Below are positions 9,446-17,745 of a DNA stretch of 64,000 nucleotides, piece after piece (the stretch's first letter is position 1; every line of letters starts with the position of its first letter). The DNA is from Palsa-883 sp963847615. GTDB lineage: Bacteria > Pseudomonadota > Alphaproteobacteria > Acetobacterales > Acetobacteraceae. The translations under genes and the position numbers were made by a program. The notes beneath the pieces were generated by a model. It ran no database searches and had not been told where the DNA came from. It was given only the letters and a program-made list of their open reading frames with translations. The DNA lies in contig CAWKAN010000017.1 of the NCBI GenBank assembly GCA_963847615.1, forward strand, positions 62,001 to 126,000, written 5' to 3'.

Positions 9446-9786
9446 CCGCCGCTGCCCTGTCGCTGCTGGCTCGGCTGCGGCAGGCGGGTGCTACCATGAC
9501 GTGTTCCCCGGATGGCCGAGTGCGCTTCGCCGCCCCGGCGCCCCTGCCCGCCGCCTTGCTGGCCGAAGCCCGCCAGCACCGGGACGCCATCGCCCGCGTG
9601 CTGGCTGGCCCGGCTGGCCTGGGGGAGCTACCGACCGGCCCCTGCTCCGGCTGCGGCGGCGGCCTGTGGTGGCGCGTGTCAGCCTTGTCCGGCGGCCCGA
9701 GTCCCTGGCACTGTGAGCGGTGCGTCCCGCCCGATCCGGCGGCCTGGCTCGATGGGTGTGCGGTCGCGGTCCGGGAGGGCGGGTAG
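9442..9786 (+). CDS. TubC-docking-like zinc-ribbon protein
   Basis: A 114-residue protein whose ATG overlaps the stop of the DUF3631 gene by four bases. The N-terminal 50 residues (LLARLRQAGATMTCSPDGRV...AEARQHRDAIARVL) resemble the TubC N-terminal docking fold that often occurs in small element-encoded proteins. The C-terminal half has two Cys pairs (CSGCGGGLWW and CERC) forming a likely zinc ribbon. Its function is unknown; overlap with the replication genes suggests a partner or regulator of them. Confidence 0.7.
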   Translation: MTAAALSLLARLRQAGATMTCSPDGRVRFAAPAPLPAALLAEARQHRDAIARVLAGPAGLGELPTGPCSGCGGGLWWRVSALSGGPSPWHCERCVPPDPAAWLDGCAVAVREGG

Positions 9787-9891
9787 GCGTGACGCGCAGA
9801 TCGCGGCGACGGGCAGAGGCGATGCAATATCGGCGGCGGTGCGGTCGGGTGGCGTGGTATGGATAAGACCAACCGACGCGTGGGGTGCGAA

Positions 9892-10440
9892 ATGACCGAC
9901 AAACCGCCAACCGACGAAGCCCCGCGCGCGCGCGCGTCAGCGCCACGGCTTCACCCGCCGCACAATGGGCCGGCGAAAGGCCGAGGCCGCGGTGGTCCTG
10001 CTCGTGGCGGCCCCGCGTCCGGTCCCGGTTGGTGGGGACCGGCGCACGGCTCGCCTGGGCCGTTCGGACGCAACACTCAGCCTTCGGGCGCCGCAATGTC
10101 GGCGGGTCACACTGCGGCCAGAACGGCGGCCGAGGCAGCGCGCAAACACGCGGTGCGTGCAGTCGGGGTGTGGCGCGAGGTGATGGATGATCCTGACGCG
10201 CCACCACAGGCCCGCGTGATCGCGGCTGACAAGATGGTGGAAAGGGCGGAGGGGCGGCCGGTGCAGCCGGTGGTATCGCTGGACGCGGAACTCGGTGCGC
10301 CGATCGACCTAGACGCCCTCGATGACGACGAGCGCGAGGTGATGGAGCGCGCGATCCTGCGCTTGGCGCACAAGATGGCGGCGAGCACTGGCAAGGCGGG
10401 GCCGACAATAGAGGGTGCGGCAGATGATGACGCAGATTGA
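9892..10440 (+). CDS. Hypothetical element protein with basic linker
   Basis: 182 residues from the ATG at 9892 (an in-frame start at 9859 would add 11). The N-terminal 70 residues are Gly/Arg/Pro-rich and disordered. Residues about 85-135 form an Ala-rich helical region AARTAAEAARKHAVRAVGVW followed by QARVIAADKMVERAEGRPVQ, a pattern seen in small phage and element proteins that carry a short DNA-packaging-like helical domain. The C-terminus is acidic. It belongs to the plus-strand module of element 1. No enzymatic motif is present and I do not assign a function. Confidence 0.55.
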   Translation: MTDKPPTDEAPRARASAPRLHPPHNGPAKGRGRGGPARGGPASGPGWWGPAHGSPGPFGRNTQPSGAAMSAGHTAARTAAEAARKHAVRAVGVWREVMDDPDAPPQARVIAADKMVERAEGRPVQPVVSLDAELGAPIDLDALDDDEREVMERAILRLAHKMAASTGKAGPTIEGAADDDAD

Positions 10441-10502
10441 CGCCGGGGGTATCAGCGCACTGATCGGGCCAAGTTAGTCATTGGCTGGCGTCCGCCGCTG
10501 GG

Positions 10503-11472
10503 TCAGGGGGGCGTCCGCGGATCAGCGCTGCGGAGTTGCCATCGCGCTTCAATCACCGCCTGGTTGCCACACGTCATGACCTCTCGTTCCCGGCGGTCAA
10601 GGTAGTCAAGATACCCGCGCATATTCTTGGGAAGCTTTCCATTAACTGATTGCAATGAAAGGCGAGTTAAATCGTGTGATTCCTCAACCGACAACCCACC
10701 ACATTTTGACAATATCCATTGAGCAAAGCTAGGAACAGCGCCATTATTTAGCGGGTTACCTGCCAGCTCGTCTATGATTTGCTCCGCGGGGAATCATGTA
10801 CAAGTCATCAGAGGGGATTTTCATCATGTCGCTCAGCCAATGCGGCGCTGCATCCATCTCAGCGAGGTAAGCAAGAACCTTACCCGACAGGTCGTGGTAC
10901 AATCGCTCTGCTTCTGCTGGTGAGAGCTTCTGCATTTCCGCTGCCGGCGGGAACGGACGATGAATCCCGAGGACATCTCCTGTGCGCTCAGCCCCGCCGA
11001 GCCAAGCGAAGAAGCAGGCGCTCGCACAGATCGCGCCCGGTGCCACCGTGATCCTGCCACCCATGTACCATTCAGACTGCCCATCGTGGGTGTTACGGGA
11101 GGGCGCTTCAGTCGTCAGGTAATAGTGACGGGCTTCACGGCCGATTTGCATGCCTTCATCAACACTACCGCCGATCGAATTCAGCACAAGGTCCCCGAGA
11201 AATGGGAGGTTCGCCCGCACTATTGCATCAATTTTGCGAGCGTCTCCCGGTCTGATTTTGCCAGTCAGCATGGCCGCCCCACAGATTGGATGATCTGACC
11301 TAGTCAATCCCTGGTCCCGTAATCGCTTTACGAAGGGGTCTCCCCATTCTTCATCCGTCACTTCTTGTGACTTCACGCAAGTCACGGTCGCGCCGCTAGC
11401 GGGCGTCAGGCCCACCGTCATTGCAAGCATTGCCAGGGCAGCCAACGCCGATCGCAGGTGCCGTGGTGTCAT
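10503..11472 (-). pseudogene. Exported ClpP-like protein, frameshifted (element 1 cargo)
   Basis: From the ATG at 11472 the protein has a clean signal peptide (MTPRHLRSALAALAMLAMTVG, cleavage near ASGA) and then a ClpP/crotonase-like fold: LNSIGGSVDEGMQIG holds the glycine-rich oxyanion loop and GAICASACFFAWLGG the nucleophile-type serine. The frame breaks at about 10785 in a run of four C, after YMIPR. A one-base shift restores EQIIDELAGNPLNNG and a natural C-terminus to 10503. So this is one gene of about 320 residues with one indel, real or artefactual. It is transcribed against the rest of element 1, as a cargo gene would be, and it is a distant relative of the chromosomal gene at 29703. 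Confidence 0.8.
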
Positions 11473-11638
11473 GGCGGCCACTCCGTCTCTCACCGGTCGG
11501 AACCCGGAACGACCAGCCAACCCGTAATGTCTCGATAGGATATTTCTCGCGTGACGACAAAGGCTTAGCTGGCATCGTCGCGGCCTCGGGCGGCTCGGCT
11601 TGATACATGACAGACGTTCCATAGCTAATTTGGGTTAT

Positions 11639-11768
11639 AGTGCCAACTGTCAGAAATTGCAATATGCGCCACTCCATCCACGCGCGAGAAAAATAGGTAA
11701 GTACATATTACGTATATATGCATATAGGGTTGGGGTATAGGAACCTGCAATTTCGGCCAGTTGGCACT
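11639..11768. promoter_or_regulatory. Inverted repeat around an AT-rich core
   Basis: The 23 bp at 11639-11661 and the 23 bp at 11746-11768 are inverted copies matching at 20 of 23 positions. Between them lie 84 bp that are far richer in A and T than anything nearby (for example tacgtatatatgcatatag at 11709-11727). Just to the right is a short repeat cgtctgtaacgtctgtaacg. No gene crosses the block. It could be the element's replication origin or a strong regulatory site for the divergent region; the sequence alone does not decide. Confidence 0.55.
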
Positions 11769-12067
11769 GCCACGTCTGTAACGTCTGTAACGTGGCTATT
11801 GTGCGAGAACCTCGGACATCGTTAGGCAGCAGGCAAGAGAAGGGGGCACGGGCCTGCAACACCCTGTCTTGCCTTGGGGCGCCGAGGCGATGCACGCGCC
11901 GGGATGTGAGCGGATTTGCTGCCGATTCATGCGGGTGGCGATCCGGACAAATGTAGCGTGCATGTCCGCACGGCGCGTCGTAGCGCGTAGTGTCGCAGAA
12001 CGGTGCGAAACCTGCCGGCGCGAGGGGGCGGCGAAGTGACGGCTAAGCCGCCCGTTCCGCACCGTCC

Positions 12068-12084
12068 ATGCCGTAAATTTGCCG
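12068..12084 (+). promoter_or_regulatory. Candidate integrase arm site, right end of element 1
   Basis: The 17-mer atgccgtaaatttgccg differs by one base from the copy at 3381-3397 and has the same orientation. Two further TGCCGTA/TGCCGTT units follow at 12080 and 12087. It lies 52 bp inside att copy 2. The arm-site role is inferred. Confidence 0.6.
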
Positions 12085-12135
12085 TATGCCGTTCGTCCAG
12101 GCGAAGCGTAATCGCACTAAGAAATTGAAATTGCT

Positions 12136-12179
12136 TGGCGTCCCGTACGGGAATCGAACCCGTGTTACCGCCGTGAAAG
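12136..12179 (-). repeat. att copy 2: junction between elements 1 and 2
   Basis: A second 44 bp copy of the tRNA-Glu 3' half, identical to the copy at 3238-3281. The sequence after the anticodon loop differs, so it is not a complete tRNA. It is the shared attachment site between two tandem elements and separates the ClpP-like cargo end of element 1 from the integrase end of element 2. Confidence 0.93.
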
Positions 12180-12321
12180 TTCGGTCTGGGCCGTCCCGTC
12201 GCTCCGTTGCCTGTCCCGGAAAGGCTGAAAATATCCCCTGTAATCAGCCGTTTCCTTGTTGGCGGGACGCGAGCGGTATGGTAACACAACTTCCGGGACA
12301 AGGGCAAAAGTGGCGGGCCAG

Positions 12322-12340
12322 CCTGTCCCCTGCCTGTCCC
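12322..12340 (+). promoter_or_regulatory. Candidate integrase arm site, left end of element 2
   Basis: The 19-mer gcctgtcccctgcctgtcc occurs again, identically and in the same orientation, at 22743-22761 near the other end of element 2. A further CCTGTCCC lies at about 12211. It sits 143 bp inside att copy 2 and about 35 bp upstream of the integrase gene. Also nearby, cggtatggtaacac (12275-12288) and its near-complement at 12344-12357 form an inverted pair. Confidence 0.6.
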
Positions 12341-12374
12341 AGCGTGTCACCATACCGCGCGAGGCCGAACCGCG

Positions 12375-13674
12375 ATGCAAACGAAACTGACCGCCGCGCT
12401 GGTGCGCCGGCATACCGAAACCGAATTGCCGACGCGCGACGTGTCGTACTTCGACACCCAGATTCCGCGCCTCGCCCTGCGCGTCAAACCGCCTCGGAAG
12501 CCGGACGCGGCGTGGTCTGCGCTTTATTTCGTCCGCTACACCGCGCCCGGTGGGGCCGAGCGCCGGGCCAAGGTCGGCGACCCGCGCACCATGACGCTCG
12601 ATCAGGCCAGGGCGGCGGCGAAGGCCACACTTGCCAGGGTGGACGCGGGCGGGGACCCGGCGGCCGACACTGCGGCCGAGCGGGCAGCGTGGACGGTGCG
12701 CGAGGCGTGGGACGCCTACGCCGCGTCGCGCGAGTTTGCGCGGAAGGCCCCGCGGACGCAGACCGAGGATAGCGCCACGGCTCGGCTGCACGTGCTGCGC
12801 CACCTGGGCGGCGACAAGCTCGCGGCGATCAGCGTCCCCGCGGTGCGGCGGATGCACCGAGCCGTCGAGGCCGACCAGCGCACCAACACCCGGAAGCGGC
12901 GGCTGGGCGGCCCCGGTGCTGCCCGAGGGGCTGTGCGGCTTCTAGCGCCCTGATGACCTGGGCGGTAGGCGAGGGCCGGCTTGACCGCAACCCTGTCATC
13001 GGCGGCTTACGGCTGGACGGCGACGGCGAGCGGACGACGATCCTCGATCAGCCTGAGCAATACGCGCGGTTGTTCGAGACGATGGACAAGATGGTTGCGG
13101 AGGGCCGGCTCCGCGCCATCGTCCGCGCGTTCGTGGTTCTGCTGGCCGCCACCGGCATGCGGCGCAATGAAGCCCGGACCCTTCGCTGGGGCGATGTGGA
13201 CCTGACACGCCGGCGCGTCACGCTGCGCAACCCCAAGGGGGCGAAGCTGGCGCGGCGGGGCGCAACGACCGAAACCGTGTCGCTTCCGCCGATCGCTGCC
13301 GCCGCCCTCGCGGCAATTCGGCCTGATGACGCCGATCCCACCGATCCGCTTTCGTGCCGATGCGAGGCGAGGTGATTGCGGTCAACCACGATTGGAACCG
13401 CATTCGAGCAGAGGCCGAGTTGCCGGCCGGCCTGGTGCTGCACTCCCTGCGACATAGCATCGGGACCGCCGGCATTGTGGCAGGCATGTCTACCGCCGAG
13501 ATTCAGTCAATGCTGCGTCATCGGAACATCGCCACAACGCAACGATATGTGCATCTCGCGGAGGCCAGTCAATCAAGATTGCAGGACAGGGCTTCCGATC
13601 ATCTGATGGGGGCAGTGCGCGCGGACACGGCCAAGTTGGTGCCCGCGTTGCCGGCCGGAAGGGCGCGGGCATGA
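12375..13674 (+). pseudogene. Tyrosine integrase of element 2, two frameshifts
   Basis: Three consecutive frames together read as one integrase of about 430 residues. The first (12375 to about 12910) has the N-terminal arm-binding-like domain (FDTQIPRLALRVKPP, KVGDPRTMTLDQARAAA) and most of the SAM-like domain. The second (about 12950-13360) begins the catalytic domain with Arg in TGMRRNEARTLRW. The third (about 13354-13674) supplies HSLRHSIGT and the tyrosine in TTQRYVHLAE. All catalytic residues survive, so the breaks near 12910-12950 and 13360 may be sequencing indels. It differs clearly from the element 1 integrase, including a prophage-type N-terminus, so the two elements are not duplicates. 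Confidence 0.85.
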
Positions 13675-13906
13675 TGGCGCTACGAAAACCGCGGCGCACC
13701 GAGGGCGCCGGCGCTGCGACGGGATGGCCTCTTGGGCTGCGGCTGGATCGCGCGGTGATCCGATTCGCGCCAAACCACCGGGACCATAAACCCTTGCGCG
13801 CCAACTTGCTGAGTGGGAGGCGCAAGCGAAGCCCGCGGCGATGCTTGCGGCGCACCGCGTCATCCTGTGGGGCGAGCTATGTCTACGGGTGAATGCGGCG
13901 AGCTAA
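13671..13906 (+). CDS. Small hypothetical protein, probably frameshifted
   Basis: The ATG at 13671 overlaps the integrase stop. The first 43 codons (MMALRKPRRTEG...HKPLRA) continue, after a shift near 13800, into QLAEWEAQAKPAAMLAAHR and VILWGELCLRVNAAS, which ends at 13906 and reads like a helical small protein. I do not recognise the family. Overlap with the integrase suggests one transcript. Confidence 0.4.
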
Positions 13907-14465
13907 GGGCCATTGGGATTCGGCACGGGGCCGACGAAGAAAAAGAGATCAGGCCCGGCGTGTTGCTGCGCGGCAGGCCGGATTATGACCAAAGCTCGAT
14001 CAGCAGCGGTGGTGTCGTCTACCACGGCGTCCGGGTGCATGAGACTGCGCCGGCTTGCACTTTGGCCGACGCTGCTAACGATGCTGCCGCAACGCCAGCG
14101 CGGCGCGGGCAGCACAAGGATGTTTCCGTGGACCGCGTGGTCGAGTGGATGACGAAACGACTAGAGAAAGCCAGGAGCGAAGGCCAGCGGATGACGGCCG
14201 CGCAGATCATCACCGCTGCAACGGCAAAACCCGGTCCGGGTGCTGGCGGCCTGGACTGCAATCGGTCGGTGGCTCGCGAGGCATTGGGCAAGGTAAGGGA
14301 AGACCTCCGCCCTCCGCGGGGCGGCGCCGGCTGGCGGCCAATAATTCGGCCAGTTAATTCGGCCGAAAACTCGGCAATTGTTTTCGCCCGGCCGAATTGC
14401 ACATTTTGCAACAGCCGCACATGCGGGACTAATTACGTGCTGCGCAACAACGAGCATAGGTGCCC
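13879..14465 (+). CDS. Hypothetical protein, uncertain bounds
   Basis: An open frame without a clear start. The stretch from about 14125 (SVDRVVEWMTKRLEKARSEG, then QRMTAAQIITAATAKPG and NRSVAREALGKVREDLR) looks like genuine protein and may be a winged-helix or helical DNA-binding segment. The 5' part to 14100 is weaker and overlaps the end of the previous gene. The frame runs on into the next gene without a stop, which suggests another indel. I give no function. Confidence 0.35.
14343..14398. repeat. Clustered AATTCGGCC motifs
   Basis: Within 56 bp, aattcggcc occurs at about 14345 and 14357 and its complement ggccgaatt at about 14389, with further partial copies between (ggccgaaaactcggcaattg). 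The block lies directly upstream of the HTH gene at 14467. It could be an operator for that protein, or iterons of the element's origin. Confidence 0.45.
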
Positions 14466-14466
14466 G

Positions 14467-14768
14467 ATGTCATCCGATCGTGATGGAGCCGACCAGGCTC
14501 GACCAAGCGAACGCCGCCGATCTGGCTCTCCGGTAGCGGACCGAGCAGCGGCAAGCTACCTGACCCAAGAGCACGGGCTTCCCGTCGAGGAAAAGAGTTG
14601 CGCAATTGGCGCGCGGCCGGGCGAGGCCCGTCTTGCCGCTACCTTGGCGCGTTGCCGCTCTACGACAAAAGCGAACTGGATCGCTGGGGCGAGCACGATG
14701 CCCTGAAGACGGAAAGCCCGATGCGGCGAAACCGTCGCGCGGCAAGCGAGCAACAGGCGGCGGCCTGA
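14467..14768 (+). pseudogene. Excisionase-like HTH protein, frameshifted (element 2)
   Basis: About 100 residues. The first frame (ATG 14467) gives RAAASYLTQEHGLPVEEKS and then, after a one-base shift near 14598, continues LRNWRAAGRGPSCRYLGALP and LYDKSELDRWGEHDALK, ending at 14768. Joined, this is a textbook HTH_17/excisionase-type winged helix: recognition helix, wing, and the YxxxELDRW ending. It is the element 2 counterpart of the HTH gene at 5017. It probably controls integration/excision or early genes; the AATTCGGCC cluster just upstream may be its site. Confidence 0.7.
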
Positions 14769-14769
14769 C

Positions 14770-15326
14770 ATGCAACGCCCCCGGACACCGGGGGGCGGTG
14801 TCACGGGGGCGAAGACGGCGATCAGGCTGGGCAGCGCGATCGACCGCTTTCTACCCCAAGCCGGCCCCTCGCTTCAACGCTTATCGCTACCGGCGCCGCT
14901 GCCGACCGTGCCGCTGCCGCCCTGGCCGGCCGCCTGCCAGCGCCAGCCGCGCTACCCCCGGCGCCCAGACCGACAGCAGCGCCCGCGCCGCCGTCGGCAC
15001 GCGAGCAAAGCACCGGCGGCCTGGCGACCACGGCGCGGGCGCTGAAGGTGACGCTGGTGATCGACGCTGCCAGCCTGGCCGGCCCGGCGGTCCCGGACGG
15101 GGCCGGACAGGGTAGCGATCAGGATCGACGTTGCCGCCGCACTACGCACCAGCTTGACGCGAAGAGCATCCGCAAGGCCGTGGCGGCGATCGCCGCCGCC
15201 GGCGGACCGGCCGCCGTCGCGGTGGTGGTGTCGGGCAGGCTCGAAGCCGACAACAGCCTGGCCGATGCCGGCATTGTCGTGCAGCCGCGGACGCCGAAGC
15301 CGCCCGCACCGGAGGTGGCGCCATGA
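14770..15326 (+). pseudogene. Hypothetical element protein, frameshifted
   Basis: Starts at the ATG two bases after the previous stop, but natural-looking protein is spread over frames. From about 14815 one frame reads Ala/Pro-rich linker, then REQSTGGLATTARALKVTLV and a conserved-looking VIDAASLAG, then LDAKSIRKAVAAIAAAGG and VAVVVSGRLEADNSLADAGI to 15326. A short piece near 15115-15150 (VAIRIDVA) is only restored by a pair of compensating shifts. I recognise the style as a small protein common in alphaproteobacterial integrative elements but know no function for it. Confidence 0.5.
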
Positions 15327-15625
15327 GCGCCGCTGCAAATTTGCAGTCCATGCCGCGGCTGACGATCAAGCAAGCCGCCGCGCTGATGAACGTCAGTGAG
15401 CGGCTGGTCTACATGTGCAAGCGCATTCGCCGGACGCGGCCGGACCTGGCTGCGGCCGTGGAGCGCGGCGAATTGAGCGTCAATGCTGCCACGCGGATCA
15501 TGGACGGCACAAAGCCGCCGGATCGTTTCGGAGCACTCTGCCGGGCCTGGAATCGGGCCTCGGAAAGTGAACAAGGCCGCTTCCTGGTGATCCTTGGGGA
15601 TGCGATCGAGGCGCCGTCCCGATGA
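15323..15625 (+). CDS. Small HTH protein
   Basis: A 100-residue protein whose ATG overlaps the previous stop. Residues about 12-60 form a helix-turn-helix: LTIKQAAALMNVSERLVYMC followed by RTRPDLAAAVERGELSVNAA and TRIMDG, the same arrangement as the HTH following ParB-like nuclease domains. The C-terminal 40 residues are helical. It is in an overlapping run of plus-strand genes in element 2, so it is probably an element regulator or replication accessory. Confidence 0.7.
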   Translation: MSAAANLQSMPRLTIKQAAALMNVSERLVYMCKRIRRTRPDLAAAVERGELSVNAATRIMDGTKPPDRFGALCRAWNRASESEQGRFLVILGDAIEAPSR

Positions 15626-16079
15626 TGCGCCCGTTCCGCCTGGTGGCGCCCGTCGCCCCCGAGACCGATCTACAAGAAGCCGTTGCGGCGGCCCTCGATT
15701 TGCTGCTGCTGCCGCCCGCCGAGTGGTGCGCCTATCCGGCCGGGCATATCAAGCTGACCGGCCAGCAAGCCGCCAAGCTGGCGCGCATGGGCCTGAAACG
15801 ATCCTGGCCTGACGTGCTGGTCCTGCACGGCGTCCTGCATGGCATCGAACTGAAACGGCCGGGCGGCCGACTGAGCCGGACCCGAGCGGTGCGGACGCGG
15901 CGCGGCGGGCTGCGTATCGTTGAAGGCCAGCGCGACGCCTTCCCACGGCTTGAAGCGGCCGGGATGAAGCTGGCGACCTGCGATAGCGTCGGCGCCGTCC
16001 TGACTGCGCTGTCGGGCTGGGGCGTGCCGTTGCGGGGGCGGTGTTGCGATGGACGGCAACCCCGGCGACCTCTTGCTGA
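15622..16079 (+). CDS. VRR-NUC domain nuclease
   Basis: A small PD-(D/E)XK-type nuclease of the VRR-NUC family, found in many phage and satellite genomes. The protein begins MMRPFRLVAPVAPETDLQEA. It has AGHIKLTGQQAAKLARMGLK then SWPDVLVLHGVLHGIELKR (the Asp and the ExK-type Glu/Lys of the active site), then GQRDAFPRLEAAGMKLATCD. The match stops at about 16030 (SGWGVPLRG). The same frame stays open to 16290, but a shift near 16035 gives a stop at 16079 and fits the next gene's start at 16049. Start codon and previous stop overlap. Confidence 0.75.
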
Positions 16080-16550
16080 CCTCCCGCACCGATTTGGAAA
16101 GGCTTTGCGACCTGGCCGGCCGCATGGGACTGGTACAGCTCCCGCTATTCCGTGCCGCGGCCGATGGTCTGCTCGCACTGGTTCGCATCGAACATACCTC
16201 GGCGCCCTGGCCGACGCGGCTGATCGAGCAGTATCAGCACCGGCCGATCTGTTTCATGGTCGGCGCCGATCCAGGTTACGGCCACCCTGACCCGGCGCCG
16301 GCCGCTGGGCTTGCGCCCGCCGGCTGCGCGACTGGTGCCGCGCGGCGATCGTGCACGGTGCGGCTGGCGAAGCCGACCACTACAGGGACGACGCCGCCTC
16401 GACCATGATCCTGCGCCGGCTGGCGTTCATCGAAACAACCTCCGGCCCGCGCTGCGGACTGGTACACCTTCCTGCGCTGCCCGGACACTGGTGATTGTGC
16501 CGACGATGGGCGTGCATCCCCTACCGGAACGGCCGAGGGCAATGCAATGA
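16049..16550 (+). pseudogene. Hypothetical protein A of a paralogous pair, frameshifted
   Basis: The N-terminus (MDGNPGDLLLTSRTDLERLC, LPLFRAAADGLLALVRIEHT, APWPTRLIEQYQHRPICFMV) is in one frame. After shifts from about 16270 on, RDWCRAAIVHGAAGEADHYR and ILRRLAFIETTS follow, and a final frame gives LVIVPTMGVHPLPERPRAMQ to the stop at 16548-16550. The same layout (aligned middle, then GxHPxPxxRxAMQ end) recurs in the protein at 17251-17745, so these are tandem paralogues. Each is followed by a primase-like gene whose ATG overlaps the AMQ stop. Function is unknown. Confidence 0.55.
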
Positions 16551-17254
16551 TCCCGCCGATCGAGATCACCGCATTGACGAAGATCGGAGGCCCGCTGACG
16601 AAACGAATTACCCTTCTGCCGGACGGATCGCTGCACAGCGATGGTTCCGCTTGTGTCATGTCTCGCGGGAGTGCGAAGCGTGCACGGTTCGACAATCTCG
16701 AATCGTTCGCCGAACATATCGGCGCCCTCGCGTCGCATGAAGCTATTGCGCTCGGCGCTTTGCGTCATGGCATCCCAGAAAATGTGCAGATAGACACAAA
16801 GAAAAACCTAAAGGAGATTAACGGATCGGCGGCGCTTGATCTGATCGCCCGCACCGGCGACCACATCATCTATCGTCCCGGCCAGCCCGCGCTCGCGTTG
16901 CTAGACTACGACACAAAGGGAATGCCCACCGCAGTAGCAGACAGGATCAAGGCGGCCGGCAGTTTTTGGTCCGCTCTCGTTTCGGTTTTGCCGGATCTGG
17001 AAACGGCCGGCCGCGTCGAGCGGCGATCGACCAGCGCCGGCATCCATCGCGATATCCCGGCGCTGCTGGCCGGCGAGACCGACAAGGCAACGATCTCGCG
17101 TTTCCTGCGTCGCTGGACGCGGCGCATCGAGTACATGCGCGTCGTCGCCGCCGGGAACGTTCGGCGCGATCTGGACGGGCGACCGACCGGCGAACCGAGC
17201 CGGGCCGAGCGCGAGTCCGCGAATGAATGGCTTGCGGCGCGGGGTGCAACATGA
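16547..17254 (+). CDS. Primase-fragment / ProQ-FinO-like chimera
   Basis: 235 residues. The first ~165 (with LDLIARTGDHIIYRPGQPAL, then ALLDYDTKGMP and ERRSTSAG) resemble the N-terminus of an AEP-type primase common in such elements: DYDTKG carries the metal-binding Asp residues and RRSTSAG the next motif. Immediately after STSAG the protein turns into IHRDIPALLAGETDKATISR, FLRRWTRRIEYMRVVAAGNV and DLDGRPTGEPSRAERE, the signature of a ProQ/FinO-type RNA chaperone. A natural primase would continue for several hundred residues, so this looks like a deletion that fused two genes, or an assembly mis-join. Family assignments are from recognised motifs only. Confidence 0.55.
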   Translation: MIPPIEITALTKIGGPLTKRITLLPDGSLHSDGSACVMSRGSAKRARFDNLESFAEHIGALASHEAIALGALRHGIPENVQIDTKKNLKEINGSAALDLIARTGDHIIYRPGQPALALLDYDTKGMPTAVADRIKAAGSFWSALVSVLPDLETAGRVERRSTSAGIHRDIPALLAGETDKATISRFLRRWTRRIEYMRVVAAGNVRRDLDGRPTGEPSRAERESANEWLAARGAT

Positions 17255-17745
17255 CCGGCGCGGCATATGCCCAGATCGGTGCACCCGACGAAATCGACCG
17301 GCTAATCGGCCTATGCGCCGGCCTCAATCTGGTCGGGCGCGTGGAACTGTTGCGCGCGGTGCGCGACACGAGATCAACTTGGCGGAACCGGCGCGGGATG
17401 CAGTCGTGCCGCTGCGCGTGCTTGAACCATCGCTGCGCCCGCTGATCGCGATCATTGGCGATGATGACTATTGCTCTACCGGACCGGCCGCCTGGCCTGC
17501 GACGCGCCGGCTGTTTCGCTGGGCGCGCGGCGCGATGATCCATGCCACCGGCGCCGACGCGGCATCGTCTACGCCTCGCGATCGGCATTGCGCTGCATTG
17601 CCGGCGCTTCCTGATGATCGAGACGGACACTGCACATTTGCAGGAGTGGGCTGAGGCGTTGCAGACGCGGAAAGTTCCCTGTCTGTGCCTCCGGCCAACG
17701 ACAGGCGCGCATCCGGTGCCGATCGAACGGAGGGCGATGCAATGA
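17251..17745 (+). pseudogene. Hypothetical protein B of a paralogous pair, frameshifted
   Basis: ATG at 17251 overlaps the previous stop. The joined reading is MTGAAYAQIGAPDEIDRLIG to VELLRAVRDT, shift near 17370, EINLAEPARDAVVPLRVLEP to AMIHATGADAAS, shift near 17565, RLAIGIALHCRRFLMIETDT to TTGAHPVPIERRAMQ. Two indels therefore split one protein of about 165 residues. The ending matches that of the 16049 gene. Its AMQ stop overlaps the ATG of the primase-helicase gene at 17742. No known domain is recognised. Confidence 0.55.

Noticed and set aside
3238..12179. Two additional tRNA-Glu genes at 3238 and 12136
   Set aside because: Only the 3' half is present; the D arm and 5' acceptor strand are missing, so they are attachment-site copies.
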